Below, piece after piece: positions 34,734 to 42,290 of a DNA stretch of 64,000 nt. The DNA is taken from contig NZ_OZ245776.1 of NCBI RefSeq assembly GCF_965227735.1, forward strand, positions 248,001-312,000, read 5' to 3'. A program made the translations under genes and the position numbers. The notes beneath the pieces were generated by a model. That model was not told the origin of the DNA, did no database searches, and saw only the letters and a list, made by a program, of their open reading frames with translations. Each line of letters opens with the position of its first letter. Within the stretch, counting starts at the first letter, position 1. Source of the DNA: Larkinella sp965227735. Its GTDB lineage: Bacteria > Bacteroidota > Bacteroidia > Cytophagales > Spirosomataceae.

Positions 34734-35891
34734 ATGATTCGTCTCAAATGTTCCGTTTTTGCCGTCCTGCTGGCATTTTCATCCTGCCAACGTCCTGCTC
34801 AACAAGCGGTTACCCAGGCATCGGCTTATTACCCGGCTCCCGGTGATGCGTGGGAACGTCGAAAACCGGAGCAGGTGGGCCTGGATGCGGCTTTGCTGCA
34901 ACAGGCCGTAACCTTTGCCCAACAGCAGGAAACGAAGCAAATGCCGCGCGATTTTTCGACGCAGGAAGAAATATTCGGCACCCTGTTGGGGCCCATTCCC
35001 TCGGATCGCGCCCAAACCAACGGTTTGATTCTCAAGCACGGGTATATTGTAGCGGAATGGGGCGAAACCGGACGGCCCGATCCAACCTACAGTGTAGCCA
35101 AAAGTGTGCTTTCCACGATTCTGGGCCTGACCATTGACCGGGGCCTGATCAAAGATGTTCATGATCCAGTGGCAAATTCCATTCAGGATGGCGGGTATGA
35201 CTCCGAACAAAATCGCAAAGTGACCTGGGAACACCATCTTCGGCAAACCAGCGAGTGGGAAGGCGAGTTGTGGGGGAAGAAACACGATTTTGTCGGAACG
35301 GCAGCTTACGGACGCGGAGAGCGAAAACCGCGAACCTTGCAAGAACCCGGCACGTTCTACGAATACAACGACGTGCGCGTGAACCGGCTGGCGCTTTCAC
35401 TACTGCAATTATGGAAAAAACCGTTGCCCAATGTCTTGAAAGACGAAATCATGGACCCGATTGGGGCATCGAACACTTGGCAGTATGTGGGCTATCCGAA
35501 CGCGCGGGTGAAAGTAGACGGAAAAATGATGTCGTCGGTCAGCGGTGGAACGCGCTGGGGCGGTGGTCTCTGGATCAACACCCGCGACGAAGCCCGGCTG
35601 GGGTATCTGGTGTTGCGAAACGGTCGCTGGAATGATCGGCAACTGGTTTCGGCCAACTGGTTTAAGGAGTCGGTCAAAAAGGGGCCAACGGGTCAGGATT
35701 ACGGCTATTTGTGGTGGCTCAATACCGAAAAGAAAGCCTGGCCCAATGCCCCGGTAACGAGTTTTGCCGCCATTGGGGCTGGCTCCAACATCATCTGGAT
35801 TGACCCTGAACATGATCTGGTGATCGTCTGGCGGTGGCACAACGGCAACCCCGATGAATTGATCAAACGGGTTCTGGCGGCCGTAAAGTAA
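34734..35891 (+). CDS. Beta-lactamase-family serine hydrolase (class C/EstB type), lipoprotein
   Basis: 385 residues. A lipoprotein signal with lipobox cysteine C18 (LLAFSSC) indicates membrane anchoring. The active site S120-V-A-K123 (TYSVAKSVLSTILGL) is the S-x-x-K motif, and YEYNDVRVN supplies the Y-x-N element; a third motif is not obvious. SSVSGGTRWGGGLWINTRDE and QDYGYLWWLNTE fit the esterase/PBP-like group. It probably acts on an ester or amide in the periplasm and need not give antibiotic resistance. It heads a run with DinB and VOC genes. Confidence 0.87.
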   Translation: MIRLKCSVFAVLLAFSSCQRPAQQAVTQASAYYPAPGDAWERRKPEQVGLDAALLQQAVTFAQQQETKQMPRDFSTQEEIFGTLLGPIPSDRAQTNGLILKHGYIVAEWGETGRPDPTYSVAKSVLSTILGLTIDRGLIKDVHDPVANSIQDGGYDSEQNRKVTWEHHLRQTSEWEGELWGKKHDFVGTAAYGRGERKPRTLQEPGTFYEYNDVRVNRLALSLLQLWKKPLPNVLKDEIMDPIGASNTWQYVGYPNARVKVDGKMMSSVSGGTRWGGGLWINTRDEARLGYLVLRNGRWNDRQLVSANWFKESVKKGPTGQDYGYLWWLNTEKKAWPNAPVTSFAAIGAGSNIIWIDPEHDLVIVWRWHNGNPDELIKRVLAAVK

Positions 35892-35925
35892 ACTTCATTC
35901 ATCCACACCTACTCAACAAGCAAAT

Positions 35926-36453
35926 ATGTCTAATCCAAAGCCTGAAGTCTGGCAACGTGGCCCCGTCGCCGGTATTCCCTCCCTGCTGCAACCCGTCGCC
36001 CACGCCTTGTTGCAGGCGCGGGAAGAAGTCGATGCGCTGATGAAAGATTTTCCGGGCCGCTATCTGTGGCAAAAACCAGCCGGTGTGGCGTCGGTCGGAT
36101 TTCATTTACAGCACCTGACGGGTGTGCTGGACCGGCTCTTTACTTACGCCCGAAACGAGGGTTTGTCACCTGAACAGCGCGCGTGGCTGGCTGCGGAAGG
36201 CAAGTCGTTCGAGTCCGAAAATCCGGTTCTGGAGTTAATCAACCGGTTTAACAGCCAGGTCGATCAGGCACTTCAGCAACTGGCAGACACCGACGAACAG
36301 ACGCTGACCGATTTCCGGGGCATTGGCCGGGCGCAACTTCCCTCCACGGTTCTGGGCCTGTTGTTTCATTCCGCCGAGCATACGCAACGGCACGTTGGGC
36401 AACTTTTTGTAACGGTTCGCGTGTTGCTTACCTATCCAAAACCGGATCATTAA
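35926..36453 (+). CDS. DinB-family protein
   Basis: 175 residues. A four-helix bundle with histidines placed as in DinB/YfiT metal-binding proteins: VGFHLQHLTGVLDRLFTYA near residues 59-77 and LLFHSAEHTQRHVGQLF near 147-163 supply the three-His set. Such proteins include thiol-dependent transferases (bacillithiol S-transferase-like), but most are uncharacterised. Cytoplasmic. It lies 34 bp after the serine hydrolase and 22 bp before the VOC gene, probably one transcript. Confidence 0.85.
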   Translation: MSNPKPEVWQRGPVAGIPSLLQPVAHALLQAREEVDALMKDFPGRYLWQKPAGVASVGFHLQHLTGVLDRLFTYARNEGLSPEQRAWLAAEGKSFESENPVLELINRFNSQVDQALQQLADTDEQTLTDFRGIGRAQLPSTVLGLLFHSAEHTQRHVGQLFVTVRVLLTYPKPDH

Positions 36454-36475
36454 CGGACCTCTTTACCCCACTGAC

Positions 36476-36961
36476 ATGGCCTATACCATTCCCGATCAAA
36501 CCCGCATCGGACACGTTCACCTGAAAGTTGCCAACCTGGAGCGCGCCCTGGGTTTTTACTGCGATCTGCTGGGCTTTACGCTCGTAACGACTTACGGAAA
36601 AGATGCAGCTTTTATTTCGGCCGGTGGCTATCACCACCACATCGGTTTAAACACCTGGTACAGCAAAGATGGCCCACCGGCCCCGGTTCGCAGCGCAGGA
36701 CTGTTTCATACGGCCATCCTGTACCCGACCCGCCGGGATTTATCCGTTGCCCTTCGGCGTCTGGTCGAAGCCAGCTATGGCATCACCGGAGCCTCGGACC
36801 ACGGCGTTTCAGAAGCCATTTACCTGAATGACCCCGACCAGAACGGCGTTGAATTATACTGGGATCGCCCGCGCGACGCGTGGCCCTTGAAACCCGACGG
36901 TTCGCTGGAAATGTATACCCGGCCGCTGGATCTGGAAGCGTTGCTGCGGGAGTCGTTATGA
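36476..36961 (+). CDS. VOC-family (glyoxalase-like) protein
   Basis: 161 residues with paired beta-alpha-beta-beta-beta modules. RIGHVHLKVANLERALGFYC starts module 1, FHTAILYPTRRDLSVALRRL module 2, and ISAGGYHHHIGLN plus DPDQNGVELYWDRP carry the likely metal ligands (His and Glu). This arrangement resembles catechol-2,3-dioxygenase-like CatE proteins. Cytoplasmic; the substrate is unknown. Last gene of the hydrolase-DinB-VOC run, just before the largest nested repeat. Confidence 0.87.
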   Translation: MAYTIPDQTRIGHVHLKVANLERALGFYCDLLGFTLVTTYGKDAAFISAGGYHHHIGLNTWYSKDGPPAPVRSAGLFHTAILYPTRRDLSVALRRLVEASYGITGASDHGVSEAIYLNDPDQNGVELYWDRPRDAWPLKPDGSLEMYTRPLDLEALLRESL

Positions 36962-36965
36962 TAAC

Positions 36966-37265
36966 TAACCCCCAACCCCCTAATTGATTTAAACTAAATA
37001 ACCGCCGGATTCATATTTTGGCTTATTAGCCCACTGCTTTAGCTGTGGGAAAAACGAAAAGTAACCCCTGCTTACAAAACCGTTTTAACGGTTTTGCCGG
37101 ACCATGAAACCGTTAAAACGGTTTCATAATGACTCGGTTTTACTTCAATTTTCCCACGGCTAAAGCAGTGGGCTGGTAAATATTTACTTCAGCGGTTATT
37201 TAGTTTAAACCAATAAGGTTTTTTTACATCCGCTTTCTTAGCCACCTTTAGGGGGTTGGGGGTTA
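36966..37265. repeat. Four concentric inverted repeats (family F3 outside, others nested)
   Basis: Level 1 (outer): TAACCCCCAACCCCCTAA 36966-36983 with 37248-37265, perfect. Level 2: TTTAAACTAAATAACCGC 36988-37005 with 37192-37209, perfect. Level 3: 37028-37053 with 37149-37174 (begins AGCCCACTGCTTTAGC), one mismatch in 26. Level 4: AAACCGTTTTAACGGTTT 37077-37094 with 37107-37124, perfect. It fills the whole gap between two convergent genes and has no ORF. Confidence 0.92.
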
Positions 37266-37272
37266 TGTGTCT

Positions 37273-38337
37273 TTACTTCGCACGCACGTATTGGGGTGGC
37301 CACGGCGTTTCAGCCCCCAGCTTCTGGGCCGCATGGAGTGGAAAATAAGGGTCGCGCAGGAATTCACGGGCCAGCAACACCAGGTCGGCCTGACCGCTCT
37401 CCACAATCTCATTGGCCTGTTCGGGCGTGGTGATTAAGCCTACTGCCCCCGTCAAAACTCCGCTTTCTTTTTTGACTTTCCCGGCAAAGGGAACCTGATA
37501 GCCGGGACCCAGCGGAATTTTGGCACCCGCCACATTGCCCCCCGTCGAGCAGTCGATCAGGTCAACGCCTTTGTCTTTCAAAACCGTCGACAACGCCACT
37601 GAATCGTCGGGTGTCCAGCCGCCTTCGGTCCAGTCGGTAGCCGAAATCCGGACAAACAAGGGGTAGTCTTCCGGCCAAACCGTCTGCACCCGTTCGATCA
37701 GTTCGAGCAAAAACCGGATGCGGTTTTCGAACGAACCACCGTAGTGATCCGTCCGGTGGTTGCTGAGGGGCGACAGAAATTCGTGTACCAGATAGCCGTG
37801 GGCGGCATGAAGCTCGATGACTTTGAAACCAGCCTCCAGCGCCCGGCGGCTTGCGGCCACAAAATCGGCGATTATTTTCTCAATGGCTTCGATCGTCAGT
37901 TCCAGCGGAACCGGCTCGGCCTGAATGAACGGAATCGGGCTGGGCGCAACGGTTTGCCAGCCCCGTTCGGAATCCGGAGCAATGAACTTGCCGCCATCCC
38001 AGGGCCGGTTGTGGCTCGCTTTTCGTCCGGCATGCGCCAGTTGCATGGCCGGAACAGCACCGTGGGCTTCGATGAAAGCCGCAATGCGTTTCAGATTGAC
38101 CAGGTGCTCGTCTTTCCAGATACCCAGATCGTCGGGCGAAATCCGGCCTTCCGGCGAAACCGCCGTAGCTTCCGTCATCACCAAACCCGCCCCACCCACG
38201 GCCCGGCTGCCCAGGTGAACGAGGTGCCAGTCGTTGGCAAAACCGTCTTCACTGGAATATTGACACATGGCCGAAACCGCAATCCGGTTTTTCAATTGAA
38301 TACTACGGATGGTTAACGGACTGAATAAGTTTGGCAT
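37273..38337 (-). CDS. NADH:flavin oxidoreductase, old-yellow-enzyme family (YqjM type)
   Basis: 354 residues, full-length OYE TIM barrel. MPNLFSPLTIRSIQLKNRIA, then C25 in AVSAMCQYSSEDG corresponds to the redox-tuning cysteine of the YqjM (thermophilic-like) class. The substrate-binding histidines lie in ELHAAHGYLVHEFLSPLSNH, and DHYGGSFENRIRFLLELIER is the FMN-barrel signature. It reduces activated C=C bonds with FMN and NAD(P)H in the cytoplasm. Monocistronic. Confidence 0.93.
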   Translation of the reverse strand: MPNLFSPLTIRSIQLKNRIAVSAMCQYSSEDGFANDWHLVHLGSRAVGGAGLVMTEATAVSPEGRISPDDLGIWKDEHLVNLKRIAAFIEAHGAVPAMQLAHAGRKASHNRPWDGGKFIAPDSERGWQTVAPSPIPFIQAEPVPLELTIEAIEKIIADFVAASRRALEAGFKVIELHAAHGYLVHEFLSPLSNHRTDHYGGSFENRIRFLLELIERVQTVWPEDYPLFVRISATDWTEGGWTPDDSVALSTVLKDKGVDLIDCSTGGNVAGAKIPLGPGYQVPFAGKVKKESGVLTGAVGLITTPEQANEIVESGQADLVLLAREFLRDPYFPLHAAQKLGAETPWPPQYVRAK

Positions 38338-38427
38338 GATGCTTTATGATTGTATGCTTTTTTAACCAACACACCACCCAAGGAGTTCTAAAAACCAGCG
38401 ATTTTTCATATGCACGATCACCGCGCG

Positions 38428-38460
38428 ACACCCGCCAGGTTTTCAAAACCTGGTGGGTGT
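38428..38460. repeat. Family G palindrome, copy G2
   Basis: 33-bp palindrome with a single-base centre: ACACCCGCCAGGTTTT, C, then its complement with one mismatch. The other copy is at 62968. The outer and inner positions are shared while the middle four bases differ in step on both arms. Confidence 0.88.
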
Positions 38461-38514
38461 ACTCCTCCAATTGCCCGGCAACGACTTTCTATTACATCAG
38501 TAAGGTGCGCCCAA

Positions 38515-38850
38515 TCAATCATGAATCTGAAAAAGAGGACGCTGAAGAATATCGGATTGCAACTGGGCTTCGCTTGGTACCCAGTGATCGTCCCGGTTTC
38601 GCAGGTTCTGGGCAATGGTAATCATCTCATTGCCCACCTTGCCCTGCTCCTGCAACGTCAACTGATCAAATTTTTGCTGCCGGATGGGTTCCCAGTAAAA
38701 AAGCTCGGTTTTATCGTCGTAAATGCCTAGAGGAACCTTTTTTTTCTTTGTAAACAGTTTCCGTAGTTCGGTATCAGCTTCAGCGTGGGTTTCACAAAGA
38801 ATATGGTGGTATTGTTTTTTAAATAGATATAGAACTGAAAATCGTTTCAT
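38515..38850 (-). CDS. Hypothetical protein
   Basis: 111 residues, no signal peptide or TM segment. MKRFSVLYLFKKQYHHILCE, then an acidic/lysine stretch (LRKLFTKKKKVPLGIYDDKT) and a C-terminal helix region ending QRPLFQIHD. I recognise no family. The first strand-helix part resembles a small alpha/beta domain. The upstream 350 bp are AT-rich and empty, which is unusual beside its GC-richer neighbours. Confidence 0.55.
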   Translation of the reverse strand: MKRFSVLYLFKKQYHHILCETHAEADTELRKLFTKKKKVPLGIYDDKTELFYWEPIRQQKFDQLTLQEQGKVGNEMITIAQNLRNRDDHWVPSEAQLQSDILQRPLFQIHD

Positions 38851-39197
38851 GCTGATGAAAGTTGGTGAGAAGTGGTTCGGCTGATGATCGAATCCAAAAC
38901 CAATTGGGGATCATCTATCGCTTCCGGGTACTGGCTTCGTATGCTTTTGGGAAGGGGGTCAGCCGGTTGTGTCCCGGAAATGCTGACAGGAGGCTCAATT
39001 TTGGATAAATAGAATATGGCAGCCTCAATGCCGGTGTAGTATATATTGTAAATGTATTAACTAATTCGCAGATCGACAAGCAGTTCTTGAAAAGATTATA
39101 GTAAAAATATATAAAATTTTAACCAAGTAAATATAATTATTCTACTATATTTTTTATCCAGACAGCGGTACCGAGCCGATTGATTGCAACAGCAGAA
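38851..39197. other. Non-coding, AT-rich stretch
   Basis: No ORF, RNA gene or repeat is recognised. Bases about 39040-39160 are strongly AT-rich compared with the window. It probably contains the promoter of the small reverse gene ending upstream. Confidence 0.5.
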
Positions 39198-39251
39198 CTT
39201 CCGTCTGATGACTCCGAATTCCGTTTTGGGAACAGGTTCATCAGACGGAAG
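39198..39251. terminator. Hairpin after the M48 gene
   Basis: Perfect 14-bp stem CTTCCGTCTGATGA (39198-39211) with 39238-39251, loop 26 nt. It lies 8 bp after the M48 stop codon. It may be a terminator or a single-copy relative of the intergenic palindromes. Confidence 0.55.
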
Positions 39252-39259
39252 CGGTAATA

Positions 39260-40729
39260 TTAGCGTCCGATAATTTTAACGAGGGTACCCTGTGCCACCT
39301 TGTCGTCGGGACGCAGGCTGTTGAGAACGCCCAGTTCTTCGACGCGATTGGCCGGCATTCCCAGCGCCCCCATCACTTCGCGAAACGAACCTGCACGGGA
39401 CACCGTCCGAACCTGCACGCGTTCGGGTTTGCGGTTGATCTTTTCCTGATCGGTCAAAGCCCGGAAGTTCTCGGCCACCGGACGGAATGAACGGTAGGCC
39501 TTTTCAAAATCGCCGGCTGCCGACAGGCCATGCAGGGCATACACGGCGTTGTTGTACTGAATCAGCCAGGTACCGATTTGCAGGGCGGTTTTGGGGTCCT
39601 GCTGTTGCTGGGGTTGTCCCTGTTGCTGCTGGGGTTGTTGCTGCGAAATCAGTACGTAAGCGGGGTTGCCGTTGATGGTGGTACGGTTACTTTCAAGCAC
39701 TTTTAAACCGAGTTCCTGCACCAGCGTCTGGGACGCTTCTTCCAGCGAATTCCCTTTGGCCAGCATCAGAATCATGGCTGATTTTCCATCTTTGGGAGCC
39801 ATTTGAAATTGAGACGGCGAATTCTGGTGCTGCCAGCCCCGGGGTACCGGAAATTGAAACCGCAACTCCGGATGGTAGAACATGTCGTTCTCGACAAAAC
39901 CTTGTTTGGGATCTTCTCCATAGAGAATGCCGTCAATCATCCGCAGATACCGTTCGCGCTCCACCTGATAGGTCGCTTTGTTCTGTGCCTGATAGGCCGT
40001 GGCCATCTCCTTCACTTTCCGGTTGCGGTCGGCTGGATCGGGGTGCGTCGACATAAAATCGGGCACCTGCTGCCCCGCATTGTCGGAAATACGCTTGATG
40101 GTGCTGAAAAAATTAGCCATCTGGTTGGCATCATATCCAATCTTACTCGAATATTCCACGCCAATTTTGTCCGATTCTGACTCGTGATCCCGGCTGTATT
40201 TCATCAAAAACAGGCCCAGACCCTGTTGCAATGCTTCCAGGTTCTGGCCCAGTTGCGGCACCAGAATGGCCCCACCGATCATGCCGATGGTTCCCAGCAA
40301 CTGGGTAGTTTGCTGCCGGGCCGAGTGCCGGGCTGTGATGTGCCCGATTTCGTGCCCCAATACCCCGGCAAACTCCGCTTCGTTGTTGAAGTGAGCCATG
40401 ATGCCCCGCGTGAAATATACGTAACCGCCCGGTACGGCAAAGGCGTTGACGACCGGCGAATCGACGATGTAAAATTGGTAAGGCAAATCGGGCCGGTGCG
40501 AAATTTTGGCCATCTCTTTGCCTTTCAGGTTGATGAAATCGGTCAGTTTTTTATCGTCGTAAAGCCCCATCGTGGAAACCACCGAGGGGTGGGATTCCTT
40601 ACCGATAGCAATTTCCTGTTCCGTCGACATCAACGACAATTCGCGTTTTCCGGTTACCGGATTGCGGGAGCAGGCAGAAAATACAAACAGGGTACCGACG
40701 AGTACGAGGTTGGAAAATGTTTTGTTCAT
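39260..40729 (-). CDS. M48-family metalloprotease lipoprotein (BepA/Oma1-like)
   Basis: 489 residues. A lipoprotein leader with C20 (LFVFSAC) is followed by the M48 domain with zinc site H126-E-I-G-H130 (LGHEIGHITARHSARQ) and a distal acidic motif SESDKIGVEY. AVPGGYVYFTRGIM is the conserved strand before it. A glutamine-rich spacer (QQQPQQQQGQPQQQQ, about residues 355-370) leads to a C-terminal region ending NSLRPDDKVAQGTLVKIIGR, which looks like a LysM-type or SH3-like substrate/peptidoglycan module. Periplasmic quality control of outer-membrane proteins is the usual role. Monocistronic. Confidence 0.9.
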   Translation of the reverse strand: MNKTFSNLVLVGTLFVFSACSRNPVTGKRELSLMSTEQEIAIGKESHPSVVSTMGLYDDKKLTDFINLKGKEMAKISHRPDLPYQFYIVDSPVVNAFAVPGGYVYFTRGIMAHFNNEAEFAGVLGHEIGHITARHSARQQTTQLLGTIGMIGGAILVPQLGQNLEALQQGLGLFLMKYSRDHESESDKIGVEYSSKIGYDANQMANFFSTIKRISDNAGQQVPDFMSTHPDPADRNRKVKEMATAYQAQNKATYQVERERYLRMIDGILYGEDPKQGFVENDMFYHPELRFQFPVPRGWQHQNSPSQFQMAPKDGKSAMILMLAKGNSLEEASQTLVQELGLKVLESNRTTINGNPAYVLISQQQPQQQQGQPQQQQDPKTALQIGTWLIQYNNAVYALHGLSAAGDFEKAYRSFRPVAENFRALTDQEKINRKPERVQVRTVSRAGSFREVMGALGMPANRVEELGVLNSLRPDDKVAQGTLVKIIGR

Positions 40730-40974
40730 ACCGATGGAGATGGTTTCTTTTCTTATTTTTGAGTTTTTCGGCCCTCCACCAAGGGTTAATCACCCTGAAG
40801 CAGAGGTTATTTCAACATGAACCAACAACGCCCCCCCTTTTGTTTTGGGATCGGGCCAATCTATTTTAAAAGGTAATTTTTCCGCATAAGTAACATATTA
40901 ACATAAATTTTGCGGTGACGACGTATACACATGGCGCCTTTGGCTGACGTCGTTCGCTTAAAAACACCTGAATC

Positions 40975-42120
40975 ATGAAATTCCTGTTCGCTAGTTTGAT
41001 GTTGTGCCTTTTTTTTGTCGACGGTTTTGCACAGTCGAAGTCTGATAAAAAAAAGGCAAAGCAGCCTGTATCGGGCGGTTATACGATCACCGGCACCTTA
41101 AAAAATGCTGCCAATCGGAAAATCATTCTGACCGAAAACTCCTTTTACAAAACCAGGCAGCAGTCCGATACCACCACGGCGAATGCCAAAGGGCAATTTG
41201 CTTTCAAGGGCAAACTGGATGAGGCCACGTTTTTCAGCCTCAGCGTTGCGGGCAAAACCAGCCCTCAATACTTTTTTCTGGAAAACTCCCCCATCACCAT
41301 CACCGGGAATGCCGATTCACTCTGGGCGGTCAATATCAGCGGCTCGAAGGAAGAAAATATCCGGCAGAAAATCCAGCAAATGATGATGGACACCGCCATT
41401 GGTAACCGCTACAAACGCGCCGAACTGAAGTACACCAATGCCCGGGCGGTCAATGATGTCAATGGGATGAAAGCTGCCATCAAAGATCGCGAGCAGGCCG
41501 TTGCGCAGGAACTGGTGCGGGTTAAAAACATCATTTCAACCTATTCGTCGTCCGCCGTCGGGGTGAATGTCCTCAGCGTGCTGATGAGTTTGGGCGATCT
41601 GGCCGGAGCCGATAGTCTGCTGACGATCATGGAATCGAAGGAAATTGGGAAAACCGCCCAGGCGAAATATTTCCGGCAGCAGATCGACGTCATGAGCCGA
41701 TTGAACATCGGCAGGGTGGCCCCGGAATTTGCGCAAACCGACACGCTGGGCCAGGTGGTCAAACTTTCTTCTTTCAAAGGCAAATACGTCCTCGTCGACT
41801 TCTGGGCAAGCTGGTGCGGCCCCTGCCGCGAAGAAAACCCCAATCTGGTGGCCACCTACCAGGCGTTTAAGGATAAAAACTTCACGATTTTTTCCGTTTC
41901 CCTCGACAACAACCGCCAGAACTGGCTGAATGCCATTCGCAAAGACAACTTGACCTGGTCGCACGTGAGTGATTTGAAAGGCTGGAAAAATGAAGTGGCG
42001 CAGCAGTACGGCATCAACAGCGTTCCTGCCAACCTCCTGGTGGACCCCACCGGAAAAATCGTAGCCCGCAATTTACGGGGTGAAGACCTGAATAAGAAAA
42101 TCAGGGAGTTGATTCAGTAA
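40975..42120 (+). CDS. TlpA-like thiol:disulfide oxidoreductase with DUF4369-type N-domain
   Basis: 381 residues. Signal peptide (MKFLFASLMLCLFFVDGFAQ), a basic linker, an N-terminal beta domain (about 38-140, GYTITGTLKNAANRKIILTE) of the DUF4369 kind, a helical middle part, and a TlpA/AhpC thioredoxin domain from about 245 with the active site W-C281-G-P-C284. The end of the domain has the cis-proline context INSVPANLLVDPTGKIVARN. Anchored or free in the periplasm, it reduces or oxidises disulfides, for example in cytochrome c maturation. Common in Bacteroidota in multiple copies. Confidence 0.92.
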   Translation: MKFLFASLMLCLFFVDGFAQSKSDKKKAKQPVSGGYTITGTLKNAANRKIILTENSFYKTRQQSDTTTANAKGQFAFKGKLDEATFFSLSVAGKTSPQYFFLENSPITITGNADSLWAVNISGSKEENIRQKIQQMMMDTAIGNRYKRAELKYTNARAVNDVNGMKAAIKDREQAVAQELVRVKNIISTYSSSAVGVNVLSVLMSLGDLAGADSLLTIMESKEIGKTAQAKYFRQQIDVMSRLNIGRVAPEFAQTDTLGQVVKLSSFKGKYVLVDFWASWCGPCREENPNLVATYQAFKDKNFTIFSVSLDNNRQNWLNAIRKDNLTWSHVSDLKGWKNEVAQQYGINSVPANLLVDPTGKIVARNLRGEDLNKKIRELIQ

Positions 42121-42121
42121 C

Positions 42122-42287
42122 GGTTTACGGTTCACGGTTTACAGTTCACGGTTTACAGTTCACGGTTTACAGTTCACAGTTTACAGTTTACGGTTTACGG
42201 TTTACGGTTTACGGTTTACGGTTTACAGTGGCTGACGCATACATAAGCGCGCGTCAGCCACCGTAAACCGTAAACTGTAAACCGTAG
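42122..42287. repeat. Family D repeat, copy D3, with 15 tandem heptads
   Basis: Bases 42122-42226 are fifteen direct heptads (GGTTTAC, GGTTCAC, AGTTTAC or AGTTCAC), then the core GTGGCTGACGC, a 12-base loop, GCGTCAGCCAC and only about four inverse heptads (to 42287). The left arm is thus expanded about fourfold. It lies between the stops of two convergent genes (42120 and 42291). Confidence 0.9.
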
Positions 42288-42290
42288 AAA

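Noticed and set aside
34734..35891. Antibiotic-resistance beta-lactamase
   Set aside because: The S-x-x-K and Y-x-N motifs place it in the broad class C/esterase superfamily, but no clear third motif (KTG) is seen, so resistance should not be inferred.
42122..42226. Possible CRISPR or telomere-like array of heptads
   Set aside because: Units are 7 bp with no spacers, end in a hairpin shared with other intergenic repeats, and no cas genes are present.
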